Shown piece by piece: positions 46,164 to 57,702 of a stretch of DNA of 64,000 nucleotides. The notes beneath the pieces are model-generated. The model was not told the origin of the DNA. It did not search any database and saw only the letters and a program-made list of their open reading frames with translations. The DNA comes from Piliocolobus tephrosceles (Eukaryota > Chordata > Mammalia > Primates > Cercopithecidae), in NCBI RefSeq assembly GCF_002776525.5, contig NC_045443.1, positions 58,521,277-58,585,276 of the forward strand. The letters are read 5' to 3'. The first letter of the stretch is position 1. The number at the start of each line of letters is the position of its first letter. The translations under genes were made by a program, and so were the position numbers.

Positions 46164-46386
46164 ACTAGTTTGTGACTTAGACAAACATTTTCCCCAGTGA
46201 AGTGAGATATGTCCTTTGGCCATTCTCTTACAAGGACTATTTTACTTCCCTTAAATAAGAATATTGGAAGGAATATTAATTACTTTTTTGTCACATATTT
46301 TATCAGTCAATTTTTGAAGTGGATTTCAGAAATAAGTATCTTCAAGCTGTATCATATCTTTGAGTTCTATATTTAAAAATGGTAAC

Positions 46387-46753
46387 TGCTATGGTTTTAA
46401 GGTTTGTCCCCTCCAAAATCTGTGTTTTTACCAACATGACAGTACTGGAGGATGGGACCTTGGCAGGGTGCTGGAGCCATAATGACTCTGCCCTTGTGGG
46501 TGAGATTAATGCCATTATGAAAGGGTAACTTCAACCCTAGTTGTTTCTTTGTCCATCCACCTTCTGCCACATGAGGATCAAGGGTTCCTTGATTCTGGAG
46601 GACACAGTATGCAAATCTTCATCTTGGAAAAAGAGAATGACCTCACCAGACATTGAACCTAGTTGTACCCTGACCTTAGACTTCCCAGTTTCCAGAAATA
46701 CTCAGTTTCAGGTATACTGCTATAGCAGCACAAAATGGGCCAAGATATTGACA
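46387..46753 (+). mobile_element. MaLR solo LTR (MLT1/MST type)
   Basis: TGCTATGGTTTTAAGGTTTG at the start, GTGGGTGAGATTAATGCC, CTTCTGCCACATGAGGATC, CCTTAGACTTCCCAGTTTCC and TATAGCAGCACAAAATGGGC in the sense order of this LTR group. It is the only MaLR unit in the window on the plus strand. No TSD found. Confidence 0.85.
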
Positions 46754-47019
46754 ATTGACAATAAGGGTTTCTAAACATTTATTTTAGATGTCTCAAAAAC
46801 ACTTTAAAATCAATAGGTCTAAAACTCAACTTCCACACTTTTCCAAAATCGATTCTTTCACACAAAATCCCTAAAATACAAGTTGTTTGTGTTTAATGAG
46901 CAGTTTTTCCACTTAGTCTCACATTCAGCTTATCATCAAGTTACATCAATTTTGCCTTCCACACATCTCAAGAATGCATCTATTTCTCTCCAGCATGACT
47001 GCTAACTCACTAATCCAAA
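46754..47019. other. Short intergenic stretch
   Basis: Nothing recognised; possibly the beginning of the L2 that follows. Confidence 0.35.
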
Positions 47020-47645
47020 TAGTCTTTGTTCTTTATGCTGCCTCAATAGCCTCTTTGGTCATATTTCATCTCACCTTTTCTCCCACAAGCCAGTTCTTTC
47101 CCTGCAGCTAAGTTATCTTCTCAATAGGTAAATCTAATCACATCATTTTCTCCCCATCCCCTCTTAAAACATTTCATTCCGATTTTATTGCTCTTAATAT
47201 AAAGTAGTAAATTTATAACATGTTCTGCATACTATAGCTGGTGTTTAATCATTCTTTATAGTATTCTATGATATCCTTTATATTCTATAAGCTATAGCTA
47301 CAACTTATTATTTGTATATGCTGCTCTGTCTGGTACAGTTTTCACATGCATCACTATCTGCTTTGCAAAACTAATTCAACTTAAATGGCACTTTGTTGTG
47401 GAAGCCTTTCCTTATACATACACTCACAGACTAGGTCAGGCCCAGTCAATTTATGTCTCATAACTCCATGTGCTTTTCCCTTATGGAGTCATGCAAGGTC
47501 TGATTTTTTAACTATTTAACTATACAACTTTGTCATAACTGTAAATACCATGAGGACAGAGAATATGTCTATTTTGTTCATCATTGTGTCCTTATCATTT
47601 AGCTTAGTGGCTGGATAATTATCTGTTATTCAATAAATATTTGCT
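47020..47645 (+). mobile_element. L2, 3' part
   Basis: GGAAGCCTTTCCTTATACAT, AAATACCATGAGGACAGAGA, TTTTGTTCATCATTGTGTCC and TCAATAAATATTTGCTTCATG reproduce the order of the L2 3' end. Confidence 0.75.
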
Positions 47646-47799
47646 TCATGAAAATGTAAGTATATTAAGTCCCCACTATGTGTCATCCACTCTATTAGCT
47701 ATTTGAAGAACACAGAGTATGCTCTTTCCACCAGGTTTTAAATTTTAGTGCTATAGTCTTATAGTCCAATTGTCTCCATATTTAAAACTACAAACTCCC

Positions 47800-47869
47800 T
47801 CCCCTGTCAGTTCAATACTCCTAATCCTTCTTACTCCTTACCTTATTTTTCCTTAGAACCTCAATTTAT
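47800..47869 (+). mobile_element. L2 fragment, left of AluJ
   Basis: TACTCCTTACCTTATTTTTCC resembles the L2 3' region, cut by the AluJ at 47870 and continued at 48174. Confidence 0.5.
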
Positions 47870-48173
47870 TTATTTTTATTTTTGAGAGATATAGAGGATT
47901 TCATTCTGTCACCCAGAATGGAGTTCAGTGACACACTCACAGCTCACTGCAACCTTGACTTCCTGGGCTCAAGTGTTCCCCCCACGTCAGCCTCCTAAGT
48001 AGCTGGGACTACAGGCTCAAGATGCCATGCCAGGCCAATTTGTCTTTTTTATTTTTCAGAGACGGGGTCACACAATGTTTCCCAAACTGGTCTCAAACTC
48101 GTGGGCTCAAGTGATCCTCTTGCCTCAGCCTCCCAAAGTGCTGGGATTACAGGCATAAGACTCTGTGCCTGGG
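47870..48173 (-). mobile_element. AluJ, full length
   Basis: TTATTTTTATTTTTGAGAG tail, two diverged Alu arms and end TGTGCCTGGG. The flanks CTCAATTTAT (47860-47869) and CTCAATTTAT (48174-48183) form a perfect 10-base TSD. Inserted into L2. Confidence 0.95.
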
Positions 48174-48370
48174 CTCAATTTATAATATAGTATAAGATAT
48201 ATTTAATTATCATGTTCATTATTTATTTCTTGCCTCCTCACACTAGAAATCAAGTGCAGTGAGAACGGAAACAGTGATCTATTTCATTGACTGATGAGTC
48301 CTAACCACCTAGAACAGTTTCTAGCACATAAAGGCATTCAACAAATATTTGTTTGGTGAAGGAATAAATT
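48174..48370 (+). mobile_element. L2 3' end, right of AluJ
   Basis: GCCTCCTCACACTAGAAATC, AGTGCAGTGAGAACGGAAAC and TTCAACAAATATTTGTTTGG match the L2 3' terminus. Confidence 0.75.
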
Positions 48371-48454
48371 AACATATCCAAAAGTAACTAATCATGAAGT
48401 AAATTATTCAAAAGTCATTTTTCCACAACATTGATTTCTACATACTTTATTACA

Positions 48455-48665
48455 TTATACAACTCACAGTCATGGTGATTTTGCACCCCCTCCCCACCAG
48501 AAACATTTGGCAATGTCTGGAGATATTTATAGTTGCCACAACAAGGCACAGAAGATTCCATTGGTATCTGGTAGGTAGAGACCAGCATACTCAATGCACA
48601 GAATAGCACCCTACAACTAAGAATTATGGAGCCCCAAATGTCACCTGTGCTGAGGATGAGACACC
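48455..48665 (-). mobile_element. Old hAT-like DNA transposon
   Basis: CCAGAAACATTTGGCAATGTC, GGTAGAGACCAGCATACTCA and AATGCACAGAATAGCACCCT match the antisense of a common non-autonomous transposon (AATGTCTCCAGACATTGCCA group). Family name not assigned. Confidence 0.6.
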
Positions 48666-49222
48666 CTAAGCTACAGTCTCCATGGTTCTGTGTCCCTGCT
48701 CTATCAACTTGCATCACATCTCTCTGGGCCTCATGTCAAGGCTTTCCCTTGGCTCCACCCCTTCATCTCTCTTTTGTTTGCACTTCTTGTTTACCACATG
48801 AGCTTTGATCACGTTGCTTAGGAGATTCAAAGTTTTTTTTTACAAGTTGCTGTATTTCAATTTACCAAATAAGACACCTTATTTAATTTTCTCTCTTGTA
48901 CAGAGCTCAGAACAGAGATATGCTGTCTATCTCTGACAGTGATATTTGAAATAAGAATAGTCACCTAGCCTCTTGTTGATCCATGTTCTCAATTCAAAAT
49001 CAAATAGTATTTAATATTTCAGTAGCTTCCATTTATTTTATGTACGAGAGAACAGAGACATCTCATAGACACATCCCGTCAGAGTTTGGCGTCTGATGCA
49101 GCCACTTATAGAACTGAATTTAAGATCCCATCTGGTTTCAAACAGCTTGATTGCTTTCAGAGATATTGCATAGTCATTTAATGCATGTCCACTTTCCAGA
49201 TCATGATAGAAACTACCAACTT
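48666..49222. other. Intergenic DNA, nothing recognised
   Basis: No family or gene assigned. Confidence 0.4.
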
Positions 49223-49505
49223 GGCCGGGCGCGGTGGCTCACACCTGTAATCCCAGCACTTAGGGAGGTCAAGCTGGGCAGATCGCTTGATCTCAGGAGT
49301 TTGTGACCAGCCTGAGCAACACAGTGAAACCCCATCTCTACTAAAATACAAAAAATTAGTTGGGCATGGTAGTATGCACCTGTAGTCCCAGCTACTACTT
49401 GGGAGGCTGAGGCAGGAGAATTGCTTGAACCCAGGAGGTAGAAATTGCAGTGAGCGAGATCATACCACTGCACTCCAGCCTGGGCGACAGAGTGAGACTC
49501 TGTCT

Positions 49506-49537
<32 letters not shown>
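49223..49537 (+). mobile_element. AluS, full length
   Basis: GGCCGGGCGCGGTGGCTCAC to a pure A tail of about 30 bases. ACCAACT lies on both sides as a probable short TSD. Read in antisense it forms part of the 181-codon frame described in the next entries. Confidence 0.95.
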
Positions 49538-49539
<2 letters not shown>

Positions 49540-49540
49540 A

Positions 49541-49758
49541 ACTAGATTTTTTTGTTTTCCATTTGCTTGGTAGATCTTCCTCCATCCCTTTATTTTGAGC
49601 CTATGTGTGTCTCTGCTCGTGAGATGGGTCTCCTGAGTGAAGCACACTGATGGGTCTTGACTCTTTATCCAATTTGCCAGTCTGTATCTTTTAATTGGAG
49701 CATTTAGCCCATTTACATTTAAGGTTAATATTGCTATGTGTGAATTTGATCCTGTCAT
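49541..49758 (-). pseudogene. L1 ORF2 N-terminal (endonuclease) remnant
   Basis: Start codon at 49756-49758 on the minus strand opens MTGSNSHIAILTLNVNGLN, the start of L1 ORF2p endonuclease, whose role is nicking the target DNA. About 70 residues remain. Endonuclease residues Asn14 (LTLNVN) and Glu43 (QETHL) are present, but the domain needs about 240 residues. L1 homology ends near the AluS tail; the frame then runs on through antisense Alu to a stop at 49213, giving a 181-codon chance fusion. Not expected to be functional. Confidence 0.85.
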
Positions 49759-49937
49759 TATGATGTTAGCTGGTTATTTTGCTCGTTAGCTGATGCACTT
49801 TCTTCCTAGCATTGATGGTCTTTACAATTTGGCATGTTTTTGCAGTGGCTGGTACCAGTTGTTCATTTACATGTTTAGTGCTTCCTTCAGGAGCTTTTGT
49901 AGGGCAGGCCTGGTGGTGACAAAATCTCTCAGCATTT
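49541..49937 (-). mobile_element. Internal L1P fragment: ORF1 end to ORF2 start
   Basis: On the minus strand it reads the ORF1 C-terminal end (AGAGATTTTGTCACCACCAG), the inter-ORF spacer and the ORF2 start. It has no 3' UTR, no A tail and no 5' UTR, so it is an internal L1 piece of about 400 bases. Primate-type L1 from its low divergence. Confidence 0.85.
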
Positions 49938-52439
49938 TCTTGGGAGTTGAGGGAGAAGTCATATGAGTAATTCCAAAATTCAAGTTTTAGAAGTTATAAC
50001 ACATTGTAGCTTTTAATATGGATTTGGCCTCCTTTTTACATATAAGGTAGCTACTCATAATGGTTCCATTTTTAGGCATTAAATTATAGAGTATGTTAAT
50101 ATGATTTATATGGTTTTAGTGATATGTGCTCTAAGTAGCCTCCAAAGCAAAGATACAGACATTAGCAAACAAATAACCAAGACTGGAAAATATTGAAATA
50201 TTAAAGGTTTGATCTCCTCTAGAGTGGACCTGCTATGCTCAAACCTACTTCTCTGAGATATTGTAGTCAGTGGAGTGTTTTTTTAGAATTCCCTGTATTA
50301 TAAATAAAAGGAAACAACTGAGAAGCTGAGAACTACAATGAAAGTACCCTTTTCTTACAGAGAATTATTTATTTAATATCCCTCAGACAGTAACTTTGAT
50401 ATTTTCACTTTCAGCCTCATCAGATTTTGTGTTAAACTGTCTCATGCCTGCTTGCACTTAAGATTAGTTTAACTTCTGAGCTGTTATGTCACATAATGAA
50501 GATAATCACTACTTCCAACTATCCTGTAAGTAGCAAGAGAAAGTATACCTCTATTCTCATAAAACAAAACATTTTTATTCTTCCTTTAATCATTCTCTCT
50601 TCTGAAAACAAACTCACAAAATGTCTAAGATGTGAGTTGTGGCATTAGCAAAATTATGACATCAAACACAGGAAACAGTATTTTTATGAACAGAATTAAA
50701 TATTGAAGTTATCAGCAAAAAGTATACATGCCTATTGTTAAGAAAAAAGCTGCAAGCTATGGACATGCCTTCTGACTGTCTGCTTTCTTGTGATGGGATT
50801 CTAAAGCCAGGCAATCACTAGATAATCCTTTCGCTTACAAAGACCAGCAGAACCACATAGGATTCTGACAAGCTGAAATTGCTTTATAGGGGAGCAAAAA
50901 GAGTTAAGAGGATACTTTGAAATAAAAGTTTGGATTGCCTAAAATATATAAGAATATTTTTTTTCTAATGCAAGAATTGCTTTCTCTGGTCACTTTGTTT
51001 GGAAGAAATACTAAAGTTCCCATATTTCCAGAAATGGTCAATTGCATTCCGGTATGCCTTTATATTTTTCAAAGTGCTGTAAATATATCATTTTAGCTTC
51101 ACCACAACTTTGCCCAATCTAAGAATAAAAGAGAAAGAGAAAAGTAGTACTACATTGTACCTATACGAAAGGTGAAACCAAGAAAAGGCAAGTTACTTTC
51201 ACATTACATAGACAGTATCAAAGTGGTGTTCAATCTTAACTTCATGTATGGCATAGTCTAACATTTATTCCTATTATACAAAGGGAAAAGACAGGGAAAC
51301 CAAGAGATATGTAAGACAATAAGAAGGGCATAAACATGGATGATCGGAAAACCTATACACAATTTCTGAACCTGTCACTTTGAAATAGAAAAATTGTATT
51401 CTTCTGGTGCTAAATATATCTTATTAGCCCTTGGATTTCTTATAAATCCAACTTTCATTTTGTCACAGATCTAGTGTGCTTATATTTAAATGACAGCCAC
51501 CTGCACTTTATTAACTTAACGATCAACAACTTCCATCCCCAGCCAAGAAAGTGTAACAGGGACCCAATTTAGCCTCTCATCATGAATAATAAGAAGACCT
51601 GTAAGGAACAACAGTTTTCTGGTATTGAACAACAGCAGTGCATCATCATGGTCCCTGAGAAAAAGGAAAGAATCAAAGTAAAGGCTATAATCACATCAGC
51701 TAATTTTCTGGAAATCAGGAGGGACAGCCCAAATAGAACTCCATGATATCCCTGAGTTAAGGAGACAAAGTCTGGAGTTCAGAGGTCAAGATGACTGAGA
51801 TTTGCAGAGCAGAATACTGCCTATTCATCCTCAATACTTGAGATGGTAATGGCATAATTTTCTTCTTCCAAATTGTGGTGGTGGTGGTAGGAGGAGAATG
51901 CATCATGAAATACCTTACCAGGATATACAAATGGCTGATCATATTCAAATACATGACATGCTCTCATAGATGTATTCACATATTGATTAAACAAAAAAAA
52001 AAAAAAATACTCTTTTGTGGGGAAATAATAAAAAAGCTAGCTACTTTGTCTTTACTTATAAAAGTAGTTTTACTAAGAGGGAAATAATTAAATGAAAAAT
52101 TCAGAGAGATCAAAAATTTGTATTCTGTAAATAAAAATAAATGTAGCTAATATCATATATTAAAATTTATTTTATTAAAGCTTAACATTTTCTAGATTCT
52201 ACAGATAACATTAATAAGGTGACTAAGTATACAGAATTGAAAAAAATTAAAATATACACTATCATAAAAATAACAATACACTTTATTGATTTTTAAATCT
52301 AATGAATAGTACCATTGCTGTGTTCACTTGTACCATTCATTTGATAGTTTTCATTTAGCCAATGTAAACATCATTTATTTACTTAAGAAAATAATTTCAA
52401 GAAAATATGTAAGACACTGCTTTTCATTCAAAAACATTT
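49938..52439. other. Intergenic DNA, nothing recognised
   Basis: About 2.5 kb without an assigned repeat. A GTGGTGGTGG run lies near 51876 and an A14 run near 51992. Confidence 0.4.
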
Positions 52440-52708
52440 TTTAACATTTACTGAGTGCTAGGCAATCTTTACTAGAAATAAAAGAAACAAAATGTCCTGC
52501 CTTCCTTGATTGCGTGTTTTTAGGAAAGAGACAGAGGGAACCCAGACAATAAAATGCATAATATATCTAATATAAGTGCAAGGAGGAAATGATGAAGCTC
52601 AGAAGGTAAATATGAATAATTGGTTTGAAAGGGGGACAGGATGCAATTTTAAACAAAGTGGTCATTTGAAAACATTAACTTTTTAGACAGGACCTTGCTT
52701 GGGTGGTT
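52440..52708 (+). repeat. Old unnamed interspersed repeat, copy 3, left part
   Basis: ATTTACTGAGTGCTAGGCAA, the AGACAATAAAATGCATAAT block and AGTGCAAGGAGGAAATGATG follow the same order as the copy at 10040. It is interrupted by an L1 3' end. Confidence 0.5.
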
Positions 52709-52806
52709 TTAATTTTTTTTTTTTCAGTTAGAATGTAATAATTCTTTTTAAAATTATATTTTAAGTTCTAGGGTACATGTGCGCAATGTGCAGGTTTTTA
52801 CATAAA
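52709..52806 (-). mobile_element. 5'-truncated L1P 3' end
   Basis: T run followed by TTTTAAGTTCTAGGGTACAT and GTGCGCAATGTGCAGGTTTT, the antisense of the last 70 or so bases of a primate L1. Inserted into the older repeat. Confidence 0.8.
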
Positions 52807-53420
52807 ATGATAAGAAGACTAGTGTGTTTGGAGCAGATGAGGGAAAAGGTGAGAGAAGTGGAGATGAGTTCAAAGAAGCAATGAAGGGCAAGATCTTGTA
52901 GGGCCTTTTCGGTCAAAGTGAAGGACTTTTACTCATAAATACATTTGAAGATGTGAGAATTTTGAACAAAGAAGAAATATAATCAGACATACATTTGAAA
53001 ATGTCACTGTAGATGCTAGATTGAGTGCAGATAGGAGAAGGGCAAAGGGAGTATTATTAGGTTTTTGCTATAATCTAAGTGAAAGTAATGACAGCTTGAT
53101 CAAGGGGTGTCGTCATGTAAGTGGTGAGAAGTGCTTGGATTTTGGAATATATTTTTAAGTTAGAGCTGAAAGAATTAGATGACACATTAGATGTTAGACT
53201 CAAAAATGCTTACGATGTAATAATATATGAAGACAGATTTATAAATTGAAATAAAGAAAGAACTCTATCTCAGGTTTTTGACTTGGAAATGTAGAAGGAT
53301 GGAGTTACTAACAACTAAAATGAGGAAAAATTGCAGAAGGAATTTTAATGAAGATAATCATAAATGTAGCTTGGACTTACTAGCTTTGACATACCAATCG
53401 GACATCTCAGTAGATATTTA
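52807..53420 (+). repeat. Old unnamed interspersed repeat, copy 3, right part
   Basis: ATCTTGTAGGGCCTTTTCGG, GTGAAGGACTTTTACTCATA, GTGGTGAGAAGTGCTTGGAT and CATACCAATCGGACATCTCA follow the order I recall for this repeat (GTAGGGCCTTGTAGGCCATT and so on). This is the longest recognisable stretch of the family here. Confidence 0.6.
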
Positions 53421-55967
53421 ATTAAATCATATGCTTATAAACAATTTTTGTTTCCTTTCTGATTAACAATTTACACATTAATAAAAATTAAAAGATAAGT
53501 AGCCCTAGAATAACAACTTGAAAGCCCAGCAATCAAATGTAAACATTGCCTCTATTACTTATAAACAATATGGGCTATGGTAATGATAAAATAAGCAGTG
53601 GATTATGCCAAGTTTCTGATTATAATTGTTGAATTATTTCTTGTTATTACTCAATAAAGTATATTGATATGTAAAGTTAGATGATTGTTAAAATATCTTA
53701 AAACAGTTAATTTCTATACAAGATCTAAATCAGTACCAAACTCCAGTAATTTACCTGTTATTAGAATAAAAGATACCATGTAATAGGTTTAATGATTACC
53801 ACAAATTAAGAACTGAAATAATAAAGTGAATTCCAGTCAATGTTACTTTAGAATGGCAAGGCATTTCAGAAATTTTAGTGGAAGAAAAAAAAAAAAAAAA
53901 ACCCAGTTTTAACAGAACAGACCCTTTCCTTCCAAATATGTATCTATAAATCCATTTAAGGTGAAGTCAGAAACATAGTTGAATGGTAAATACCTAGGTT
54001 TTCTCAGATTCCTTCATTCATTCATGTTTTGTGGAAAGGTAACCTCTCAGCCTGTAGGTAAAATTCTCTCTTCTGAGGCTCAGGCTCCTGTGTCCCTCAT
54101 ATAAGTGGACTTCTCACCATGACTTAATGGATTATTCTAAAATATGTCCAGTCTCAGCAGTTTGCATAGTTTAGGCTCAGGCTGAGAGTCTGAGTTAGCA
54201 CTATGCACAGACACAATGTGTGTGTGTGTATGTCACTTTCTGTCTCATATGTGTGCACGCACACACACACACACACACCCACAAAAGACATGGTTGCAGA
54301 ATAATTACAGTTTTAATATGTGATTCTGTTTCATGCCAAAACTCAATTGAATGACTAAAATGAATCATACAAAGGCATCCTAAAGGATGCCTACTATCAG
54401 TACTAATTTAGAGAGGTTATTTATTGGTATTTGAGGAGGCTTCTGCATTACAAATATCACTATTAATTATAATGTTACTCCAATATTCATAATCACTTTA
54501 AAATTAACCTTCATATCCTCAGGAGGTTTGTATTTATAAGAGTTGCTTGGTGTCTCATAAAGAAACTAATTAATCAACAAATGATAAGTGTAGAAAGAAC
54601 TTAAATTAGTTCTTTGTTTACTGCTACATGGTTGTATCATACAATTTGTGTTATAATTAAAATGTTTACATTGCAAATAGAAAAAACACTTGATTCAGGG
54701 ATAGATTAAATCAACAATTTCAAGTGTTCCAGGAAATATGCTTACACTCTTGCTAGGGTTTAGGCACTTAGTCAGATAACTATAAAAAGTCACATGTACC
54801 ACTATTATGCCTTTAATCTACTTTTCATTTAATAAAAAACTGAAAAGATGTAAAAAGTCATGATTTGAAATTTTAGTTATCTTTATTCTGCATGAATTAA
54901 GGTACTTATTGTTCCTTCTTATTTTGGTTTATTAACATAATGCCTTCCCTCATGCTATTTATAATGCTAATGAACCAAAACATACAAAAATATGGGACTT
55001 CCTTTTTTCACTGCAATGAAGACAGATATAAACTGTGTCTTCTATGCACTCAAATTTTGTCCCTATCTTTGAAGAAATTTTCAACTCCAGAAATTGTAAT
55101 TGCTTTTTCATGTTCTCTTCTTACTCTATTTCTCAAATTTTCTCATTTCATAATATGAATTTTGTAGATATCTTTTTTTCTTTATTTCTCGAACCCTTGT
55201 TGACAGTTATTTTTTAAGTCAATTCTAAATTACTCTATTTTATTTTTCATTTATCTGGAATAAATCCATCTCCTGAGGTTTGATGTTGGTGATTATTCTT
55301 GGCGTTAGTTTTCTTGATAAATATCAGAATCTAATGTTATAGGCTGATTTGGGGTGAAAACTTATTGGTTTGGTTTTCTCCCCAGCACTCCCCCATTGTT
55401 GTCTAGCAGTTCTGTGGTTTTCTCTATCTTGCTCCTCCACTCATGGAGCTAGTCATGGTTTGGTCCAGATCTTGAACATTGAGCTAGTCTGCTTCTTCCC
55501 ATTCCCTAGGTGGGAAAATTTAAATGAGCTGTAGTCCCACTGACAGTTACATAGACATTTTCCCATGATTTTTCACAAACCATGAAATCCAAATGCAGCT
55601 CTTGTTTTCTACCCATGAGACTTACTATGTTCCCCTAACCTATATGAACACTCCTAATAGTTTTCCTGCTATGGGAGGAGGATTCCTTGGTTTAGCCATA
55701 CTTGCCACATTGTATTTCTGTTGCATAAGTGGAACAGAGATGCTTACATTTGATTGTCTAATTTTCTGTGGGTTATAGATACCATTCTTCTGAGATAAAA
55801 ATAAATAGTGCACTATTTCAGAGAATAAAAGCATGCAGAAGCTGATAATTTGGCTTTCTGGTCTTCATTTTCAACCATACTATTATTGGACATTCTTTTA
55901 TGTTCTAGCAATAAATTACCAAAATTAGTTTTCACTGCAGTCTAATAAAGTGAAAGCTCTTGGCATA
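53421..55967. other. Intergenic AT-rich DNA
   Basis: Unassigned. Includes an A run near 53886-53901, a TG/CA microsatellite pair (54217-54278) and a 9-base-arm hairpin (54373-54392). Open frames at 54940-55158 and 55593-55778 show no domain. Confidence 0.4.
54217..54278. repeat. (TG)n and (CA)n microsatellites
   Basis: A TG run at 54217-54231 and a CA run at 54252-54278, 20 bases apart and self-complementary. Confidence 0.9.
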
Positions 55968-56160
55968 AAAAGAGCAGTGGTTCAGAACATCAGCTTCAGA
56001 CTTAAAGGCCTAAGGTCAAATTTTAGCATTTATTTTTAGCAAATCATTTACACTTTGAGAATTTGCAGATTATCATGTAAAATGAAGATAATAGTGTTAC
56101 CACAAAACAGTTAGTAGATAAGAATAAGTAAAAAGTCTTTTAATCATAGTAACTGTCCCC
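55968..56160 (+). mobile_element. MIR
   Basis: GAGCAGTGGTTCAGAACATC, AGCTTCAGACTTAAAGGCC and ATCATGTAAAATGAAGATAA follow the MIR sense order from the tRNA-derived head through the core. Confidence 0.75.
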
Positions 56161-57057
56161 TAAACATTAGTTTTTCAATTGTTTAACTATTTACAGCTAG
56201 TTCTTTACCTTGTGAGCAGGCTTCTATTGAAAGTTATGAACTTCAGCTGGAAGAAGATGAAAGCACTACTTTCATCCTCAAATTCTTCAGTTTTTGGTTG
56301 TTAGTGTTGAACCATCATGTATCAAAAGAATGGTTAGGGGTTGGAAGATTTGGTGTTTCTTACGATATTTCCTATCCCCTTTTGGGTAGGACACAAGACC
56401 TTCTAGAAGAACAGGCAACTGTGGATTTGCCATGTAGGACTCACCACCCACTCAGCAAACACATTTTTGCTTTCTAGAATGAAAAATGGAAGTCTATACA
56501 CTCATAAGGAAAATCTTCTCTACTATTCTTGGAATATGAGTCATTTGCTATTATGGTTGTAAAAGTTCAGATGTTGGAAGAAGACTGCCTTGTTTCCCTT
56601 GTCACTATATCACTCTCTACTTGTAACTTTGAATGCAGTATTTGATACATTTGATTCTCAGTTTTTCTCTGTGAAGTGAAGAAGTGATATTTTAGCCTTT
56701 ACATAATTAAGAGCAAAATAATGATCTATGCCTGGATCTTTTATGCAGATTTTTATCCCAGAATTTCCATTTCCTATTTTTTTCCATATTTTGCTTTATC
56801 ATAGCTTCAAAGATTTCTATGCTTCCAGTGATTGTATCTTCTGCATCTAATCATCTATCATTTTTGTTGAAAAGCAAAACACTGGGTTTATTTGAAGACA
56901 GATCTCTGTTCTCTTCCTTGTGGAGTCATAATTTATTATCCCTAGGCCTAATGAAGAGTTGTTATCCTGGGGTTTCTGGTTTTTTTCACCTCCATGTAAC
57001 TCTCTGGAGGAATCGAGAGCAGTCACTGTGACTCCCAGGAGGAACTGACAGTAGCAA
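56161..57057. other. Intergenic DNA
   Basis: A weak MIR-like stretch is at 56560-56720 (GATTCTCAGTTTTTCTCTGT). Otherwise nothing recognised. Confidence 0.4.
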
Positions 57058-57300
57058 GGAGCATGAACTCTAGAACCAGGCTGCTCAGACTCCATTTCTA
57101 GCCCAGACACTTAATATCTGTGTATAACCTTTAAAAGGCACTTAACTCCTTTGTGTCTCAGTTTTTTTTTTTTTTTTCATTTGTAAATGAGACTAATAAT
57201 ACCTACTTTACAAGACTTTTCTAAGGATTACATGATTTAGTAAATGTAAGACTTTTGGAACAACACCTAGTACACAATGAATGTTACTTATTGTTTTAGT
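57058..57300 (+). mobile_element. MIR with T-run expansion
   Basis: GAACTCTAGAACCAGGCTGC, ATATCTGTGTATAACCTTT, CTCCTTTGTGTCTCAG, then about 17 T in place of the usual TTTCCTC, ATTTGTAAATGAGACTAATA and TAAGGATTACATGATTTAGT. Full MIR order preserved. Confidence 0.8.
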
Positions 57301-57405
57301 TGTACCTGTAGAGTACTCATTCATTTGATGGGAACACTTCTTTCTGTAGCTAAGTAAATGTATACTGGAAGTAAATTTCATAAGATCTTGATATCTTAAA
57401 ATATC

Positions 57406-57702
57406 TTTTCTTTTCTTTTTGAGACTAGGTCTCGTTCTGTCACCGCCTAAGGCTGGAGTTCAATTATGCGATCACAGCTCACTGCAGCCTTGACCTACTA
57501 GGCTTAAGCAATCCTCACACCTCAGCCTCCTGAGTAGTTGGGATTACAGGTGTGTGCCACCAGGCCCAACTATTCATATTTTTTGTAGAAACTGTTTTAC
57601 CATGTTGACCAGGCTGATCTTCAACTCCTGGCCGCAAGTAATCCACCCACTTCAACCTCCCAAATTACTGGGATTACAAGAATGAGCCATGATGCCTAGT
57701 CT
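57406..57702 (-). mobile_element. AluJ, full length
   Basis: TTTTCTTTTCTTTTTGAGAC through GCCATGATGCCTAGTC, both arms, strongly diverged. Confidence 0.9.
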
